The position numbers and the translations under genes are program-made. From a virus: a stretch of DNA of 52,310 nt. Shown here piece after piece: positions 27,001 through 33,101 of this stretch. Below the pieces are notes generated by a model. That model saw nothing but the letters and a program-made list of their open reading frames with translations, searched no databases and had not been told where the DNA came from. Numbering within the stretch: the first letter of the stretch is position 1; each line of letters starts with the position of its first letter. Location of the stretch: positions 1 to 52,310 of IMG/VR virus record IMGVR_UViG_3300013113_000097; one strand, 5' to 3'.

Positions 27001-29977
27001 TGATGCTGTGCCAGCAGATGCAGTTTTAGATGAGTTTTTAGCTTATTCATTAAGTAATAAGTTTATGGTTGAAAAACTCAATACAATGGATTCTCAAGTA
27101 ATTCCATTATGGAGCAAAGATGAAAATACTACTGTAGTTGAAAAACTTGTACAATTCTTTACAGAAATTTTAGACAGGATTAGGGGTGTACTATCAGGTA
27201 AAACTAAGCCTCTTAATCTTGAAGAACAAATTTTTGAGTTAGCTAAAGATATTGTTGTAGTAAATCAATCTAAAAGAGATGAATTAGCACGAGCACTTAA
27301 GTTAAACAAAGCAGCTGGTGTAATAGATAGTGGTAATGAAGCAATTAGAAAATTTGCTAATGATGTTGCAATTGGTGCAATAAAGAAAGGAAGTGACGCT
27401 TATATTGCAGCAATAGATAAACTAACTAAAAATGGTAAAGTAAAAGGATTTTTTGCAGATGTTTTATATGATAGTAAATTAATAGCATATTTTGGATCAT
27501 CATACAAAGACTTTGTAGATAACCATCCTGCAGTACAAGAAAAACTAAATGTAATTTTCCGTAACTTCAAACCAAATACTCTAAAGAATTTAAGTTCGCT
27601 TAAATCAGATTTGTTTGGCGGAGTTAATCAAGATTTTATTAAGTTACTATATAGATCGCATAATGAAATTGATTCTAATCGTAGACAATATAAAGAATTA
27701 ACTAAAGAATCTTTGCAAAAAGTATTTAAAGATTATGATTCTTTAACAAATATAGAAAAAGAAAGTTTAACAAAGGTTTTCTTAAAAACTGATTTATCAA
27801 CATTAGTAGCAAGTGGTGAATTTACTACAGAAGAAGTAATTGAATTGATAAAAGATAATAGTGTTTTAGATGATTTAATTCTTAAATATCGTAAACAATT
27901 AAAAATTAATAAAAATAGTCATTATAGATTACAGACAAGTCAATTAGCTAAATACATGATAACGGGTAAAAATAAAAGCTATAACCAAATGTTAAATGCT
28001 GCCAATATTTACCAACATGGTTCTAAAAAGAAAAGAACGTATTCAAAAGAAGAAGCTGATAATGAAATACGCGATTTAGACATTTATATCAGTTTATTAG
28101 CTTTACGAGATCAGAATCTTCTAAATGCTAAAAATGAAGTAAATGCAGTAATTCAAAGAGAATTCGATGCAGACCCTACACATAATGGTATTCATGGATT
28201 AATTAACTTACATATATCATTTAAAGCAGAATCTTTAAAAGACGGATTTGATAATAATCCAAGTTTAATGACTAAAGGTTATATAGCAACAATAACTGAC
28301 CCAGATACACAAATAGTTATTGAACCTGATGACCCTGCAACAAATGCAGAAATGGAAAGAAGAGGTTATACATTTATATCTAAAGTTGATGGAGTAGGTG
28401 CAGAACCTTGGTCTTTATGGATAGTTAAAAATAATCCTGAATTAACAAGAACTAAAGGAATTATTTCAATGACTTCTAAACAATTTAAAGGTACGTCATT
28501 AAAAGAAATCTTTAGTAGAAACCAAACAACTAAAAGAGGCATTATGGATGCCTTGAATAAATTTAATAGGCAACAAACAAAAAGAGCAAACAAAGGAATG
28601 CTTTCACAAAAATACACAGCAATTCCTGTTGTAGATGGGTTTGGGAGAATTGTTGATTACAGAATAACAATAAATCATGCATTATCAGAAAAACATTTAC
28701 AACAAGAATTATCTTTTGATGAAGTATTGCCGACAATGTTTAGCCAACTTCAAGATAAAATTAAATCTGAACAGATAAATAAAGAAGCAATAAAGTTACT
28801 ATACACTTACGGTAAAGAGAATCGTGAAACTAACCCAAGTAAATTTATTAATATACTTGACGCAAGATATAGTGATGAATACTATCAACCTTTACCAAAA
28901 CAAGCTAAGTTTGAAATAGAAAATTTTGCAACAATAAACAAAAAAACAAGAAAACCAGAATTTTGGGTTGAAAGAGGTTATTTAGATACTGTATTTGGTT
29001 ATGTTAATCCATCAGTAGCAAATATATCGTTTTTTAATAATAAACCTAAAACACAGCGATACGTTAAAGTAACAGAAAAACTTGTTAAAGAAATGGTGTC
29101 TTTAGCAGTTGTTAACGTTGTAATTAAGATTCCTATTGTTCCTGCAGTTAACTTTGCAAGTAACTTTGTAACATCAATGTTATATGGGGTTCCACCTACT
29201 TATTTGATTAAGAAGTGGCGAGAAGGTATTCTCGAATTGAATAACTATAAACAAGACGCTAAAGAGCTCAAGTTATTAGATATTGAGATTTTGAGTAATC
29301 CTGCATTAGAAAATGATGCAAAAACTCAAAAGAAAAGAGAAATTTTAGTTAAAAAGATTAATAAAAATCCAGTATCAGGGTTTGTTGATGCTGGTTTATT
29401 TACTTCAATTACTGAAGATATTAACCAAAATGAATTTACTTATAGAAATAAATCTTTCAATAAGCTTAAAGAAAAAGGAAATAAATTAATATCAGGAAAA
29501 TTATTTGATGTAGCTAATCACGCTTATTTAGGTGAACATACTGCTATATTTAAAGCATCAATGCATTTTTTACAAATGAGTGATTTTATTGCACGATATG
29601 CTTTATATAAACATCAAGTAGAAGTAAAAGGAATAGATAAAGATAAAGCTTGGAAGACAATGGTTGAAACATTTGTAAACTACGATCAACCTTTAAATAG
29701 ATTTGTAGCTTATGGAAATGATATGGGTGCAATACTATTTGTTAAATACTGGTTACGTATTCAACGTGCAGGTATTAATTTAATAAAAGAAAAACCATTA
29801 AATGTAGGATTACTCTGGGCAAGTACTGGTTTATTAAATATGGATATAGAGACCATACTTGATTCTAGCTTGCTTACAGGTAACTTTATGCCTACATTAG
29901 GTGGTTTTGAAAAGATATTTGAAGAAGTTGTAATTCCTCCAGGACTAGAAATACTAGCTGGTGAAGGATTTAGTTAA
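18017..29977 (+). CDS. Virion-encapsidated RNA polymerase (N4 vRNAP-like) with two metallopeptidase-like modules
   Basis: A 3986-residue protein, longer than N4 vRNAP (about 3500). Single-subunit RNA polymerase motifs are visible. A T/DxxGR-like region at 1709-1738 includes R1712 and SNTINPQRSK. Motif A is DGITNGYA with D1845. A DVYQAFSRKIVEAI helix follows. Motif B is KNPVMISNY with R1939, K1943 and Y1951. Motif C is IYDAVISP with D2217. Spacing (98 from A to B, 274 from B to C) is close to N4 (111 and 281). A Lys- and Pro-rich linker lies near residue 1140, before the polymerase. Two HExxH sites follow: HELIH (2507-2511) with SEALAEFL near 2605-2612, and HELLH (2922-2926) with LDEFLAYS near 3004-3011. 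In N4 this protein is ejected with the DNA and transcribes early genes. The ribosome binding site is weak; translation may be coupled to the gene ending four bases upstream. Confidence 0.93.
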   Translation: MATNNAIDEAYLQSLANQQSTVLDKVLSEQTESLDQLVNRKKEELGLKSEEKTNDFISQNINIDDITDADTLRNFGRLYGGGKGFSLDAYETAKYDENNELIPYLGSIEPTDGSKRSKKWDLHRISYAKRNGIKDYTMVSQRMLNEEAAKQTEEFKRLLLEGQNTSSGQIAVDIRQDGEGYYGRPLITVRNPETGKIINEVMNTPKTNAMFYSQYNVDSYIDGVQKLEEATRSFNEKTYSGEGFWISAGKGLSQGIDGLQATGWGMAALIADSIPGKRGEATATWFIEQYLRNLEEAQANGAQLPKVEDVDWSNPNEALSKFGALLGEAMPSIALMIGTGGLGGLVAKQAISAGVKGALKNTTSSKFRNWMTKTLIPSVQTGRAAGAYLGATGLETGSIYGDVAAAGKRDSRARLGSLAGGTIAGALEAFYPIKLMRKLGMGKAAKSQTNSSLNKVLKNNLGDNAKGIAAGILTGGSQEGTTEFLQFIVEEVTQDLIKEGHLPDMNSAEFRSGLLNSFVAGLVPGSTLSGGANLINEVQNRLAGDQGATARAYQNIQRQVQEATNQEATGGKDQKSEEILVDTVSDIEKVSQDLGVTLPDDYAKKVPIEKAVFLADALNRLEIQQKDSSGGTADSNVINAKNTINEALDQLNTGEVQIDIKQRAKRIDDSAQARIDRINARTEQRINETTPSGKPKSAKAIKTIKDKAAVQIANIEKARDNAINRLGSKKRAAKKGSAPARSSIVSAAKRIRAINKILNNKQSNLSKAKRKELNRERNQLGVLINNLTKKNEVNLTKGVIKAGQDAIGSFKFQKKVTQTQTNEELSDLIDVAQAAYDDYINTKEDNLSVKDREEKKSNLLGAYSEINKAIKELQKDKKETTDKEALKEIDVKLSGFVQLRENIVSELNKLNKEETKKQETTTEQDTDSLDIDILNEGVDNATLGSLQGAQKEQAERKNKVRDSFRAIKKRLKNAKKTLLDVHDEITNGRKGKFKGLETYLENAKNNVFEETQFDDFVLGLELKYKAWQKAKAIFNRKKNKTDVYVDKNTYKVYSSRKQLPDSDLNNYWYINDKSDVLIELLELEIEYAKNIKAVIADVLNNVDSKVKNKELNDTIIANQKKIDEIIAKNQEDTGSLDDIKKPKAKPKSKPKAKPKKEAKDSDSATAQEIEDIILEAEEIIDEDVSTDELANPKEQTRANRNKRLKAYQTRVINLIKKLSAERDTLKDILKNKKPFNRVEIQDKVDALNYKIANHKLELKNFIAAELRQKSANHFLTKFANTFAKLRDTVLSVTDLFRIKDIERDSFFSFNQNKNLDEKSIKLLLEKVKVDPESDYGKALVSQFIEFKKAFNSINSGLNKTDLANGLLAKQAFKLFSDKDGNLPDEVIFAMMLSTMHYAAVNVGHSKFRAMFEIADLLYGDAKQTDRLGKEEIAIWGNAGIFTRNASKDIGLEMFDLLNVKFEKDSEKEFLKNIAKIEEDSSFRGVVIRDSNFRNVASTSLGLLAIQTARKVNSNGKKDKGLFRLRRGSYPIKHFDNPNLAYINELQEDGEQFIQWNTIQIKDSDLLKLFKDNTDELQKIKGADSNIKDISFSVPKNVQERTDNSFFKLGKKVKNLIKKLQNVEWIGKESELDLFISLMNLDKNGNLIKDEEGNLVINDALKELIGYKELSEQHSENREAVDSANKEKLKDIEYIFDYYNNREKGGLRGFYFRYKAQSQHRLRIDSNTINPQRSKIMRALFNPVNSESKIETDSDRAMFKLGVVQAFGYNIKTLEEGINIFNAINQNEAVKNAINATPENFSNALTELMKEDIVDGASTHLIEAVVALKNYDDKEAFTTTLGVETDGITNGYAIGLLQFLDGTPEELKEALERIGVFVDQKDAINTYEKFIASGKDDVYQAFSRKIVEAIQELSVIESNAVNALHGQLLEKDGSLSKFARDLAKNPVMISNYGAGVEKVINAVIGKIVPDLYDTLAKHQTAYNKATNKAERDAVMDEISTIKAALLASTGIDINFAEKLANNKLYDFKFSPKRKAKIENYFRSIYANEKTKLFKNALETLLKPIKESREILVKIVEAEFFIFYSEFQKRTSEFPKGSLTNSAIRMHIAAELADDLMPRMNSPWSENEGELLQLIKQVDTIGTRVEVQTEEFDNVIWDKSSREFKFIKSESEARIGSNTGTTDLAEPGVSAVINMIQNMDSVVLGDLLEQKQQVLPIYDAVISPIKDAISNAQKYNESFIKRNIEHVMLEETLAQYKKVVANASKYGIDLQIIDKQLKTESFRGKQIVKELTELNEDIEKIEIDIDKLKNKKKLTQKQENFLRIQRLRLDTLLENKVNLEEEQATLTIKGLEEVLEDKILQRQTNLEALIEKYGDIDTWVISQMFLPESLVDPKSKPKREVKPTRPPVRVGLRGTNLSEEVIDGFKGAKDAAIQLSKSKNQTAYVRKIAKLLIPLLSDTTVVSYDFERYGRSSEAVDGTERSYHHTSGQPMRPNVILIEPKAGSTVLLHELIHAASQRILKTDAKDRTLRQNNAVKKMWKVREAIKKEYERDMGLDGKPARGDITGEEENSIKYLIYGGIENWDISQINARKRMSKAFGNPEGLRDSEALAEFLTQTLTSAYAQQYLKRKKITNKSVWTRLVETVRDLLGIKDDSLLDEALSISIEGIEALKEDDQRSQVDLFDNEDKIDEIKVDEIIADAKRKEKENKEADDTSFIDVDILSQIENDSRYQDLVDKDKKLVKDLLVVKAQLIDKINELGVDIVFGLSDPSQVEQERKQLQKELKENTKNIESILDNKEEDDFLFTEHLNSIDNIVDNDLKEIYKTNSLRENLQSIFETLGLSGRDSYLNKGDQQRQEGHLQRVLTEIISEAGIILDDTTLTLNESTIKAHGEANIGESSVTVNFNKFRPETHSEQTAQEVYVHELLHILTRFALTKDSRIKEKVERIRNEVKAELEKSDKPYELFLRKDAEGNIIYLTDKQLEIEAAQAQYNYLFGDAVPADAVLDEFLAYSLSNKFMVEKLNTMDSQVIPLWSKDENTTVVEKLVQFFTEILDRIRGVLSGKTKPLNLEEQIFELAKDIVVVNQSKRDELARALKLNKAAGVIDSGNEAIRKFANDVAIGAIKKGSDAYIAAIDKLTKNGKVKGFFADVLYDSKLIAYFGSSYKDFVDNHPAVQEKLNVIFRNFKPNTLKNLSSLKSDLFGGVNQDFIKLLYRSHNEIDSNRRQYKELTKESLQKVFKDYDSLTNIEKESLTKVFLKTDLSTLVASGEFTTEEVIELIKDNSVLDDLILKYRKQLKINKNSHYRLQTSQLAKYMITGKNKSYNQMLNAANIYQHGSKKKRTYSKEEADNEIRDLDIYISLLALRDQNLLNAKNEVNAVIQREFDADPTHNGIHGLINLHISFKAESLKDGFDNNPSLMTKGYIATITDPDTQIVIEPDDPATNAEMERRGYTFISKVDGVGAEPWSLWIVKNNPELTRTKGIISMTSKQFKGTSLKEIFSRNQTTKRGIMDALNKFNRQQTKRANKGMLSQKYTAIPVVDGFGRIVDYRITINHALSEKHLQQELSFDEVLPTMFSQLQDKIKSEQINKEAIKLLYTYGKENRETNPSKFINILDARYSDEYYQPLPKQAKFEIENFATINKKTRKPEFWVERGYLDTVFGYVNPSVANISFFNNKPKTQRYVKVTEKLVKEMVSLAVVNVVIKIPIVPAVNFASNFVTSMLYGVPPTYLIKKWREGILELNNYKQDAKELKLLDIEILSNPALENDAKTQKKREILVKKINKNPVSGFVDAGLFTSITEDINQNEFTYRNKSFNKLKEKGNKLISGKLFDVANHAYLGEHTAIFKASMHFLQMSDFIARYALYKHQVEVKGIDKDKAWKTMVETFVNYDQPLNRFVAYGNDMGAILFVKYWLRIQRAGINLIKEKPLNVGLLWASTGLLNMDIETILDSSLLTGNFMPTLGGFEKIFEEVVIPPGLEILAGEGFS

Positions 29978-30182
29978 ACAAATCATCAACATCTTTTTTA
30001 TTGTCATCTTCATCTAAATCATATAGCATAAGTCTTACAACAAAATATACTACAAACATAATAAATATGACTGCTAGTATAGGTATTGCAATAACCGACA
30101 GGGCTAAAATTGCAATAATAAGCACTGTAAACCCTGTCGTACCAGCTATTAGTTTAAGATTCTTCGGAAACTTCCACTTCAT
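29970..30182 (-). CDS. Small two-span membrane protein, 70 aa
   Basis: I start it at ATG 30182, giving a Lys-rich start (KWKFPKNLKLIAG) and two closely spaced hydrophobic segments at about residues 13-50. An acidic tail follows (DLDEDDNKKDVDDLFN). An upstream in-frame start at 30260 would overlap the preceding gene far more. The stop overlaps the end of the convergent vRNAP gene by eight bases, so the two operons meet without a spacer or visible terminator. Its function is unknown; a holin-like or membrane-modifying role cannot be excluded. Confidence 0.55.
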   Translation of the reverse strand: MKWKFPKNLKLIAGTTGFTVLIIAILALSVIAIPILAVIFIMFVVYFVVRLMLYDLDEDDNKKDVDDLFN

Positions 30183-30411
30183 CGTTAAATAAAGCACTAG
30201 GTGGTTTAATACTTGATGCTTTCTTATCCGTAGTTTCAGTAGATGATTCCGCATTATCAATTATCATGACTTCTGCAGTAACTCCTGCATTAGCACCTCT
30301 GCCTACTGTTATAGTAGTTTCTATATCAGTATAGCTATCGATAATGTTTTTATCTTGTAGAAGCCCTCTAATGGCACCATGAATATCATTGTTGTTTAAT
30401 TTAATAATCAT
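30154..30411 (-). CDS. Hypothetical protein downstream of SSB, 85 aa
   Basis: Starts at ATG 30411 after a good AAGGAG. The first 55 residues look like a compact mixed fold (NNNDIHGAIRGLLQDKNIID, then strands TTITVGRG and AEVMIID), and the last 30 are Ser-, Glu- and Lys-rich. It lies eight bases after the SSB gene and overlaps the following small membrane gene by 29 bases, so it belongs to the SSB operon. It has no recognised family or catalytic motif. Confidence 0.6.
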   Translation of the reverse strand: MIIKLNNNDIHGAIRGLLQDKNIIDSYTDIETTITVGRGANAGVTAEVMIIDNAESSTETTDKKASSIKPPSALFNDEVEVSEES

Positions 30412-30419
30412 AGTACTCC

Positions 30420-31121
30420 TTAATTAAATAGCTTCTTACCTGCTGGCTTTGCAGCTGCAGATGTAGTAGCTGTAACATCTTTAACTCTATTTAGAGTTTT
30501 ACCAGTGTTACGTTCTGCCCACTTAGGCATCATGACTGCCTCTTTAGCATCTTTAGCCTTTTCAACTACAGTTAAATCAGAATCTGGGAAATAAAATTCT
30601 TTGATCTGATTCTCATCTCTAGTCTCAGCAGAATCTACATAGTTACCCGTGCCATCATTGACACGCTTGTTGACAGTTTGTTTAAGGACTGCAACTTTAA
30701 CTTGTTTACCAAGCAAAGAAGTAGCTACGCTCTTCTCTGTAGGTTTTTCTTTCTTCTCGTTAAAGTCATAGACGTTAACCATTTTCTTCTCACTACTTTC
30801 AAATGCCTCATTGAGGTCTTCTCCTGTAATGATTAGAGCCAGATTATTAGCTAGTGTATAGCCAGGTAAGTAGTCTTTCTCACCTTTTTGGTTTATAAAG
30901 TGAACTTCTTCCTTGCGATTAGTAAACCAAACAGTTTGTTTTAGCTTCTTACCATCTTCGCCTAGCAAAGTTACATTCAAAGAATGAGCTCCGCCTTTTG
31001 ATTGGTCAAAGTATGCCATATCTACTATTGTTTTATATACGCCAGAGTCCCACAAATATGAGCCTCCACCTAGTGAAGTTTCTTTTAATTTTATATCATC
31101 GTGCATACTGAACTTGCCCAT
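30420..31121 (-). CDS. Single-stranded DNA-binding protein (N4 gp45-like)
   Basis: A 233-residue protein, close to N4 SSB (about 265 residues), at the conserved position between the replication genes and the convergent vRNAP gene. The N-terminal two thirds has beta-strand patterns (GGAHSLNVTLLGEDGKKL, KQTVWFTNRK) and Lys- and aromatic-rich surfaces. The tail is Ala- and Thr-rich, ending in KPAGKKLFN. In N4 the SSB coats replicating DNA, helps recombination and activates late transcription by host sigma-70 polymerase. The assignment rests on synteny, length and pattern rather than a decisive motif. A vRNAP-type promoter hairpin lies 78 bases upstream. Confidence 0.75.
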   Translation of the reverse strand: MGKFSMHDDIKLKETSLGGGSYLWDSGVYKTIVDMAYFDQSKGGAHSLNVTLLGEDGKKLKQTVWFTNRKEEVHFINQKGEKDYLPGYTLANNLALIITGEDLNEAFESSEKKMVNVYDFNEKKEKPTEKSVATSLLGKQVKVAVLKQTVNKRVNDGTGNYVDSAETRDENQIKEFYFPDSDLTVVEKAKDAKEAVMMPKWAERNTGKTLNRVKDVTATTSAAAKPAGKKLFN

Positions 31122-31198
31122 AATACAAATCTCCCTTAGTTACTGTGAATAAAAATCTATAAAGGTAGTAACAGAACCCTCTATAAATTGGTTAAATA

Positions 31199-31213
31199 CG
31201 GTGCGGAGCACCG
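31199..31213 (-). promoter_or_regulatory. vRNAP-type promoter hairpin upstream of SSB
   Basis: CGGTGC-GGA-GCACCG forms a perfect 6-bp stem with a three-base loop. N4 vRNAP recognises single-stranded hairpins with stems of about 5-7 bp, three-base loops and a purine at the loop centre on the template strand. The plus strand, where the loop reads GGA, would be the template for leftward transcription of SSB. A second hairpin with the same loop and stem length lies before the replication operon at 46591. Confidence 0.6.
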
Positions 31214-31299
31214 CTATAGAATAAGATATAAGCACTTTTTATATAGACTATTTAGCTTACTCAGGCTGTAGCCTTGCTAGCCTCTAGGACTAGCGTCTC

Positions 31300-31371
31300 C
31301 ATAAGTTAGGATACTCTTCTAATAGTAAAGCACTACCTATAGTATTAAAAAAATAAGTATCCTAGCTTATG
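31300..31371 (-). terminator. Long hairpin with internal T-tract, candidate terminator
   Basis: Arms 31300-31315 and 31356-31371 pair over 16 bp with one G-U. On the minus strand it begins right after the stop of the 51-residue basic protein gene. Its loop has a run of seven T directly after the first arm, which also allows a short local hairpin before the T run. It probably ends transcription of the upstream operon before the SSB promoter. Two smaller stems (AGGC/GCCT near 31263 and GCTAG/CTAGC near 31276) follow. Confidence 0.5.
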
Positions 31372-31375
31372 AAGA

Positions 31376-31531
31376 CTATTTTTTCTTACGTCTTCTACCT
31401 GCGGCTGCAAGTTTTTGAAATTTAGCTTTACCGTGTTTCTTTCGACCTATGTGTGCTGCAAGTGCTGCACTGCCTACTTTTTTCTTTAAAGCTTTGAATC
31501 TTTTACCACTTCCTAACTTTGCTTTTGTCAT
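31376..31531 (-). CDS. Very basic small protein, 51 aa
   Basis: ATG 31531 overlaps the stop of the preceding gene (ATGA). More than a third of the 51 residues are Lys or Arg, with an Ala-rich helix in the middle (VGSAALAAHIGRKKHGK) and a C-terminal run of basic residues (GRRRKKK). It has no membrane segment. Such composition fits nucleic acid binding or neutralisation, as in protamine-like virion or nucleoid proteins. The immediate upstream gene is also basic, so the two may act together. Function is inferred from composition only. Confidence 0.6.
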   Translation of the reverse strand: MTKAKLGSGKRFKALKKKVGSAALAAHIGRKKHGKAKFQKLAAAGRRRKKK

Positions 31532-31776
31532 CTTTTTCTTTTTTTCTTTTCTGCAGCTACACTTGCTGCTGTTTCTGCATATGCAGGACGACTAGCTTTT
31601 TCTTTTACGTTAGATCTCATATCTGAAATACTACCAGTACCTACTCTTGTATTATATTTTTTCTGATTTTTTACAACAGCTTTACCAAGTCTTCTTTTAG
31701 GTGTTGCAGGAAATTCTTTATCATTATTTCGTTGAGTATTGCCCATCATTGTATTTTTTCTTGCTGCTCTTGCCAT
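31528..31776 (-). CDS. Basic small protein, 82 aa
   Basis: I start it at ATG 31776, seven bases after AGGAG, rather than the longer in-frame extension. The protein is rich in Lys, Arg, Asn and Thr (MARAARKNTMMGNTQRNNDK at the start, AAEKKKRKR at the end) and is probably mostly disordered. It overlaps the following 51-residue basic gene by four bases. It may bind DNA or RNA or be packaged. No family was recognised. Confidence 0.6.
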   Translation of the reverse strand: MARAARKNTMMGNTQRNNDKEFPATPKRRLGKAVVKNQKKYNTRVGTGSISDMRSNVKEKASRPAYAETAASVAAEKKKRKR

Positions 31777-31945
31777 AATAATTTCTCCTAAATTTAAAGA
31801 ATGGCTACGTGTGTATACGATAGTAGCCGTACCGTTGAAAAATTTGACTAGGAACAAGTTTAGGTAGAAATCCGTAACTACCTATCAAAAAACTAGTCAA
31901 ATCTGAAATACACTTTCAGGGAGACGAGTTAATTCTATCATAAAA

Positions 31946-32116
31946 TTAACTGAGTCCCTGTACTTTATATTGTTGTTCTAGCTCTTCTAATGATCTTTGT
32001 TCACATCTAGACATATAACGCTCATAAGCGTCATCATAATTTAAGCCCCCTCTACTTGCTCTATCTGCATAATCTAGAGCTAATGCTTCGCATAATTGTT
32101 CTTTTGTTAATTTCAT
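31946..32116 (-). CDS. Hypothetical small acidic helical protein, 56 aa
   Basis: ATG 32116 shares a base with the stop codon of the RusA-like gene (TAATG). The 56-residue product is helical and charged (TKEQLCEALALDYADRASRG, then a Glu- and Gln-rich helix). Close coupling to the nuclease gene and conserved-looking codon use support it as real. Function is unknown. A structured stretch with inverted repeats (31911-31965) overlaps its 3-prime end. Confidence 0.55.
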   Translation of the reverse strand: MKLTKEQLCEALALDYADRASRGGLNYDDAYERYMSRCEQRSLEELEQQYKVQGLS

Positions 32117-32556
32117 TAATTATCTCCAAATGGACTCATGGGTGGCATAGGTGCAGGTCTAGCTTTACTATCTAGTTCTGTAAATGTGCAATCAATACTA
32201 GGCTCTGTTGCCCATAACATTGTAGCTTTAAGCATTACGATCTGCTTGTCATCATCATAATAAATATTATTAAGTGAATCTAATATAGCTTTACAATAGT
32301 TATCAATATCAGCATGATTGTCACAATATGCCCCATTTTTAGCTTCTTTCTTTTTCTTTGACCAAGACTTAGGTATTGGTACATTAAACTGTAATTCAGC
32401 AAATATGTTGCCTGTCATAGGTATAGTTTTAATATCTGCAGTCATAACAGCCATATCTTTTTTAAACTGAGTGTATTTTTTACCGTAATAAGTAGACCAT
32501 CTAGTAACTCTAGGTCTACTAGCAGGAACAGGTATTATGTTAAATTTGACATGCAT
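32116..32556 (-). CDS. RusA-like Holliday junction resolvase
   Basis: A 146-residue protein from ATG 32556, which follows TGGGGA and gives the usual RusA-type start (VKFNIIPVPASRPRVTR). An upstream in-frame ATG at 32577 is possible. The family signature is clear: a central Lys-rich segment (PIPKSWSKKKKEAK), then HADIDNYCKAILDSLNNIYY and DDDKQIV, carrying the Asp residues that bind metal in RusA. RusA resolves four-way junctions by paired nicks. In a phage it would debranch replicating or concatemeric DNA before packaging. It lies next to an SNase-like gene, giving a two-nuclease block. The Pro-rich tail is not part of the core fold. Confidence 0.85.
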   Translation of the reverse strand: MHVKFNIIPVPASRPRVTRWSTYYGKKYTQFKKDMAVMTADIKTIPMTGNIFAELQFNVPIPKSWSKKKKEAKNGAYCDNHADIDNYCKAILDSLNNIYYDDDKQIVMLKATMLWATEPSIDCTFTELDSKARPAPMPPMSPFGDN

Positions 32557-32557
32557 A

Positions 32558-32947
32558 CTATCCCCAAGTTCCATCATCTCTAACTTGGGCTGTTTTCTTA
32601 CCTCCCCAATACTCTACAGCATGACCTTCACTAATAAGTGTTGCACACATATCTACATCGTCTTCTGTATAAGGTACTGCTAATATTCTGCCGTATTTCC
32701 CTTTACCTAATGACTTAATAGTTATAGAACCTGAACAAAGTTCTATTAAGCGTTCTTTAGCTTTTAAGCCTAAAGCTTTCTCAGCTAAGTTCCTGGTACG
32801 AGATTCAGGTGTATCAATACCTGCTAGTCTACATCTTTGTTTATGTAACTTAACATCAAATCCTAGATCAAGTGTTACATCAATAGTATCACCATCTACA
32901 ACTCGTTCTAATGTAGCTTTGTATACAAACGGTGTGACTTCAGCCAT
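32558..32947 (-). CDS. SNase-like (thermonuclease family) nuclease
   Basis: A 129-residue protein with the staphylococcal nuclease pattern: RVVDGDTIDVTLDLGF, then KQRCRLAGIDTPESR with the catalytic Arg and Asp, and a later GKGKYGRILAVPY segment carrying the second Arg. The length matches a single OB-fold domain. It has no signal peptide, so it probably acts in the cytoplasm, for example in breaking down host DNA or trimming intermediates. The start follows AAGGAG located inside the end of the upstream gene. It overlaps none of the RusA-like gene if the latter starts at 32556. Confidence 0.88.
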   Translation of the reverse strand: MAEVTPFVYKATLERVVDGDTIDVTLDLGFDVKLHKQRCRLAGIDTPESRTRNLAEKALGLKAKERLIELCSGSITIKSLGKGKYGRILAVPYTEDDVDMCATLISEGHAVEYWGGKKTAQVRDDGTWG

Positions 32948-32948
32948 G

Positions 32949-33101
32949 TTATTTCTCCTTAAAAGCGTTATTAAAGATTTTCCAAAAGTCCTGGTTATTC
33001 TTTAAAGTTTTCTTTATACGAGGTGTAACACGATTTTGTCTTTCTTTACGCTGTTGTTCAAAATTTTTACTTAATTTTGCTTTTCTTCTCGTATCAGGCA
33101 T
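32949..33101 (-). CDS. Basic small protein, 50 aa
   Basis: ATG 33101 lies in an eight-base overlap with the winged-helix gene. The 50-residue product is Lys-, Arg-, Gln- and Asn-rich (PDTRRKAKLSKNFEQQRKER at the start), ending in an aromatic helix (DFWKIFNNAFKEK). Its stop lies one base before the SNase-like start, and its last codons carry that gene's ribosome binding site, so translation is probably coupled. Nucleic acid binding is plausible from charge; no family was recognised. Confidence 0.6.
   Translation of the reverse strand: MPDTRRKAKLSKNFEQQRKERQNRVTPRIKKTLKNNQDFWKIFNNAFKEK

Noticed and set aside
30001-30192. Plus-strand frame of 63 residues near the vRNAP end
   Set aside because: It lies opposite the small membrane gene and the end of the 85-residue gene, has a Ser/Ile-rich shadow composition and lacks a ribosome binding site.
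31911-31965. Inverted repeat (CAGGGA...TCCCTG with AGTTAATT...AATTAACT inside) as a terminator
   Set aside because: There is no T tract on either strand, and it overlaps the end of a 56-residue gene. It may be an RNA structure, but a terminator call is not supported.
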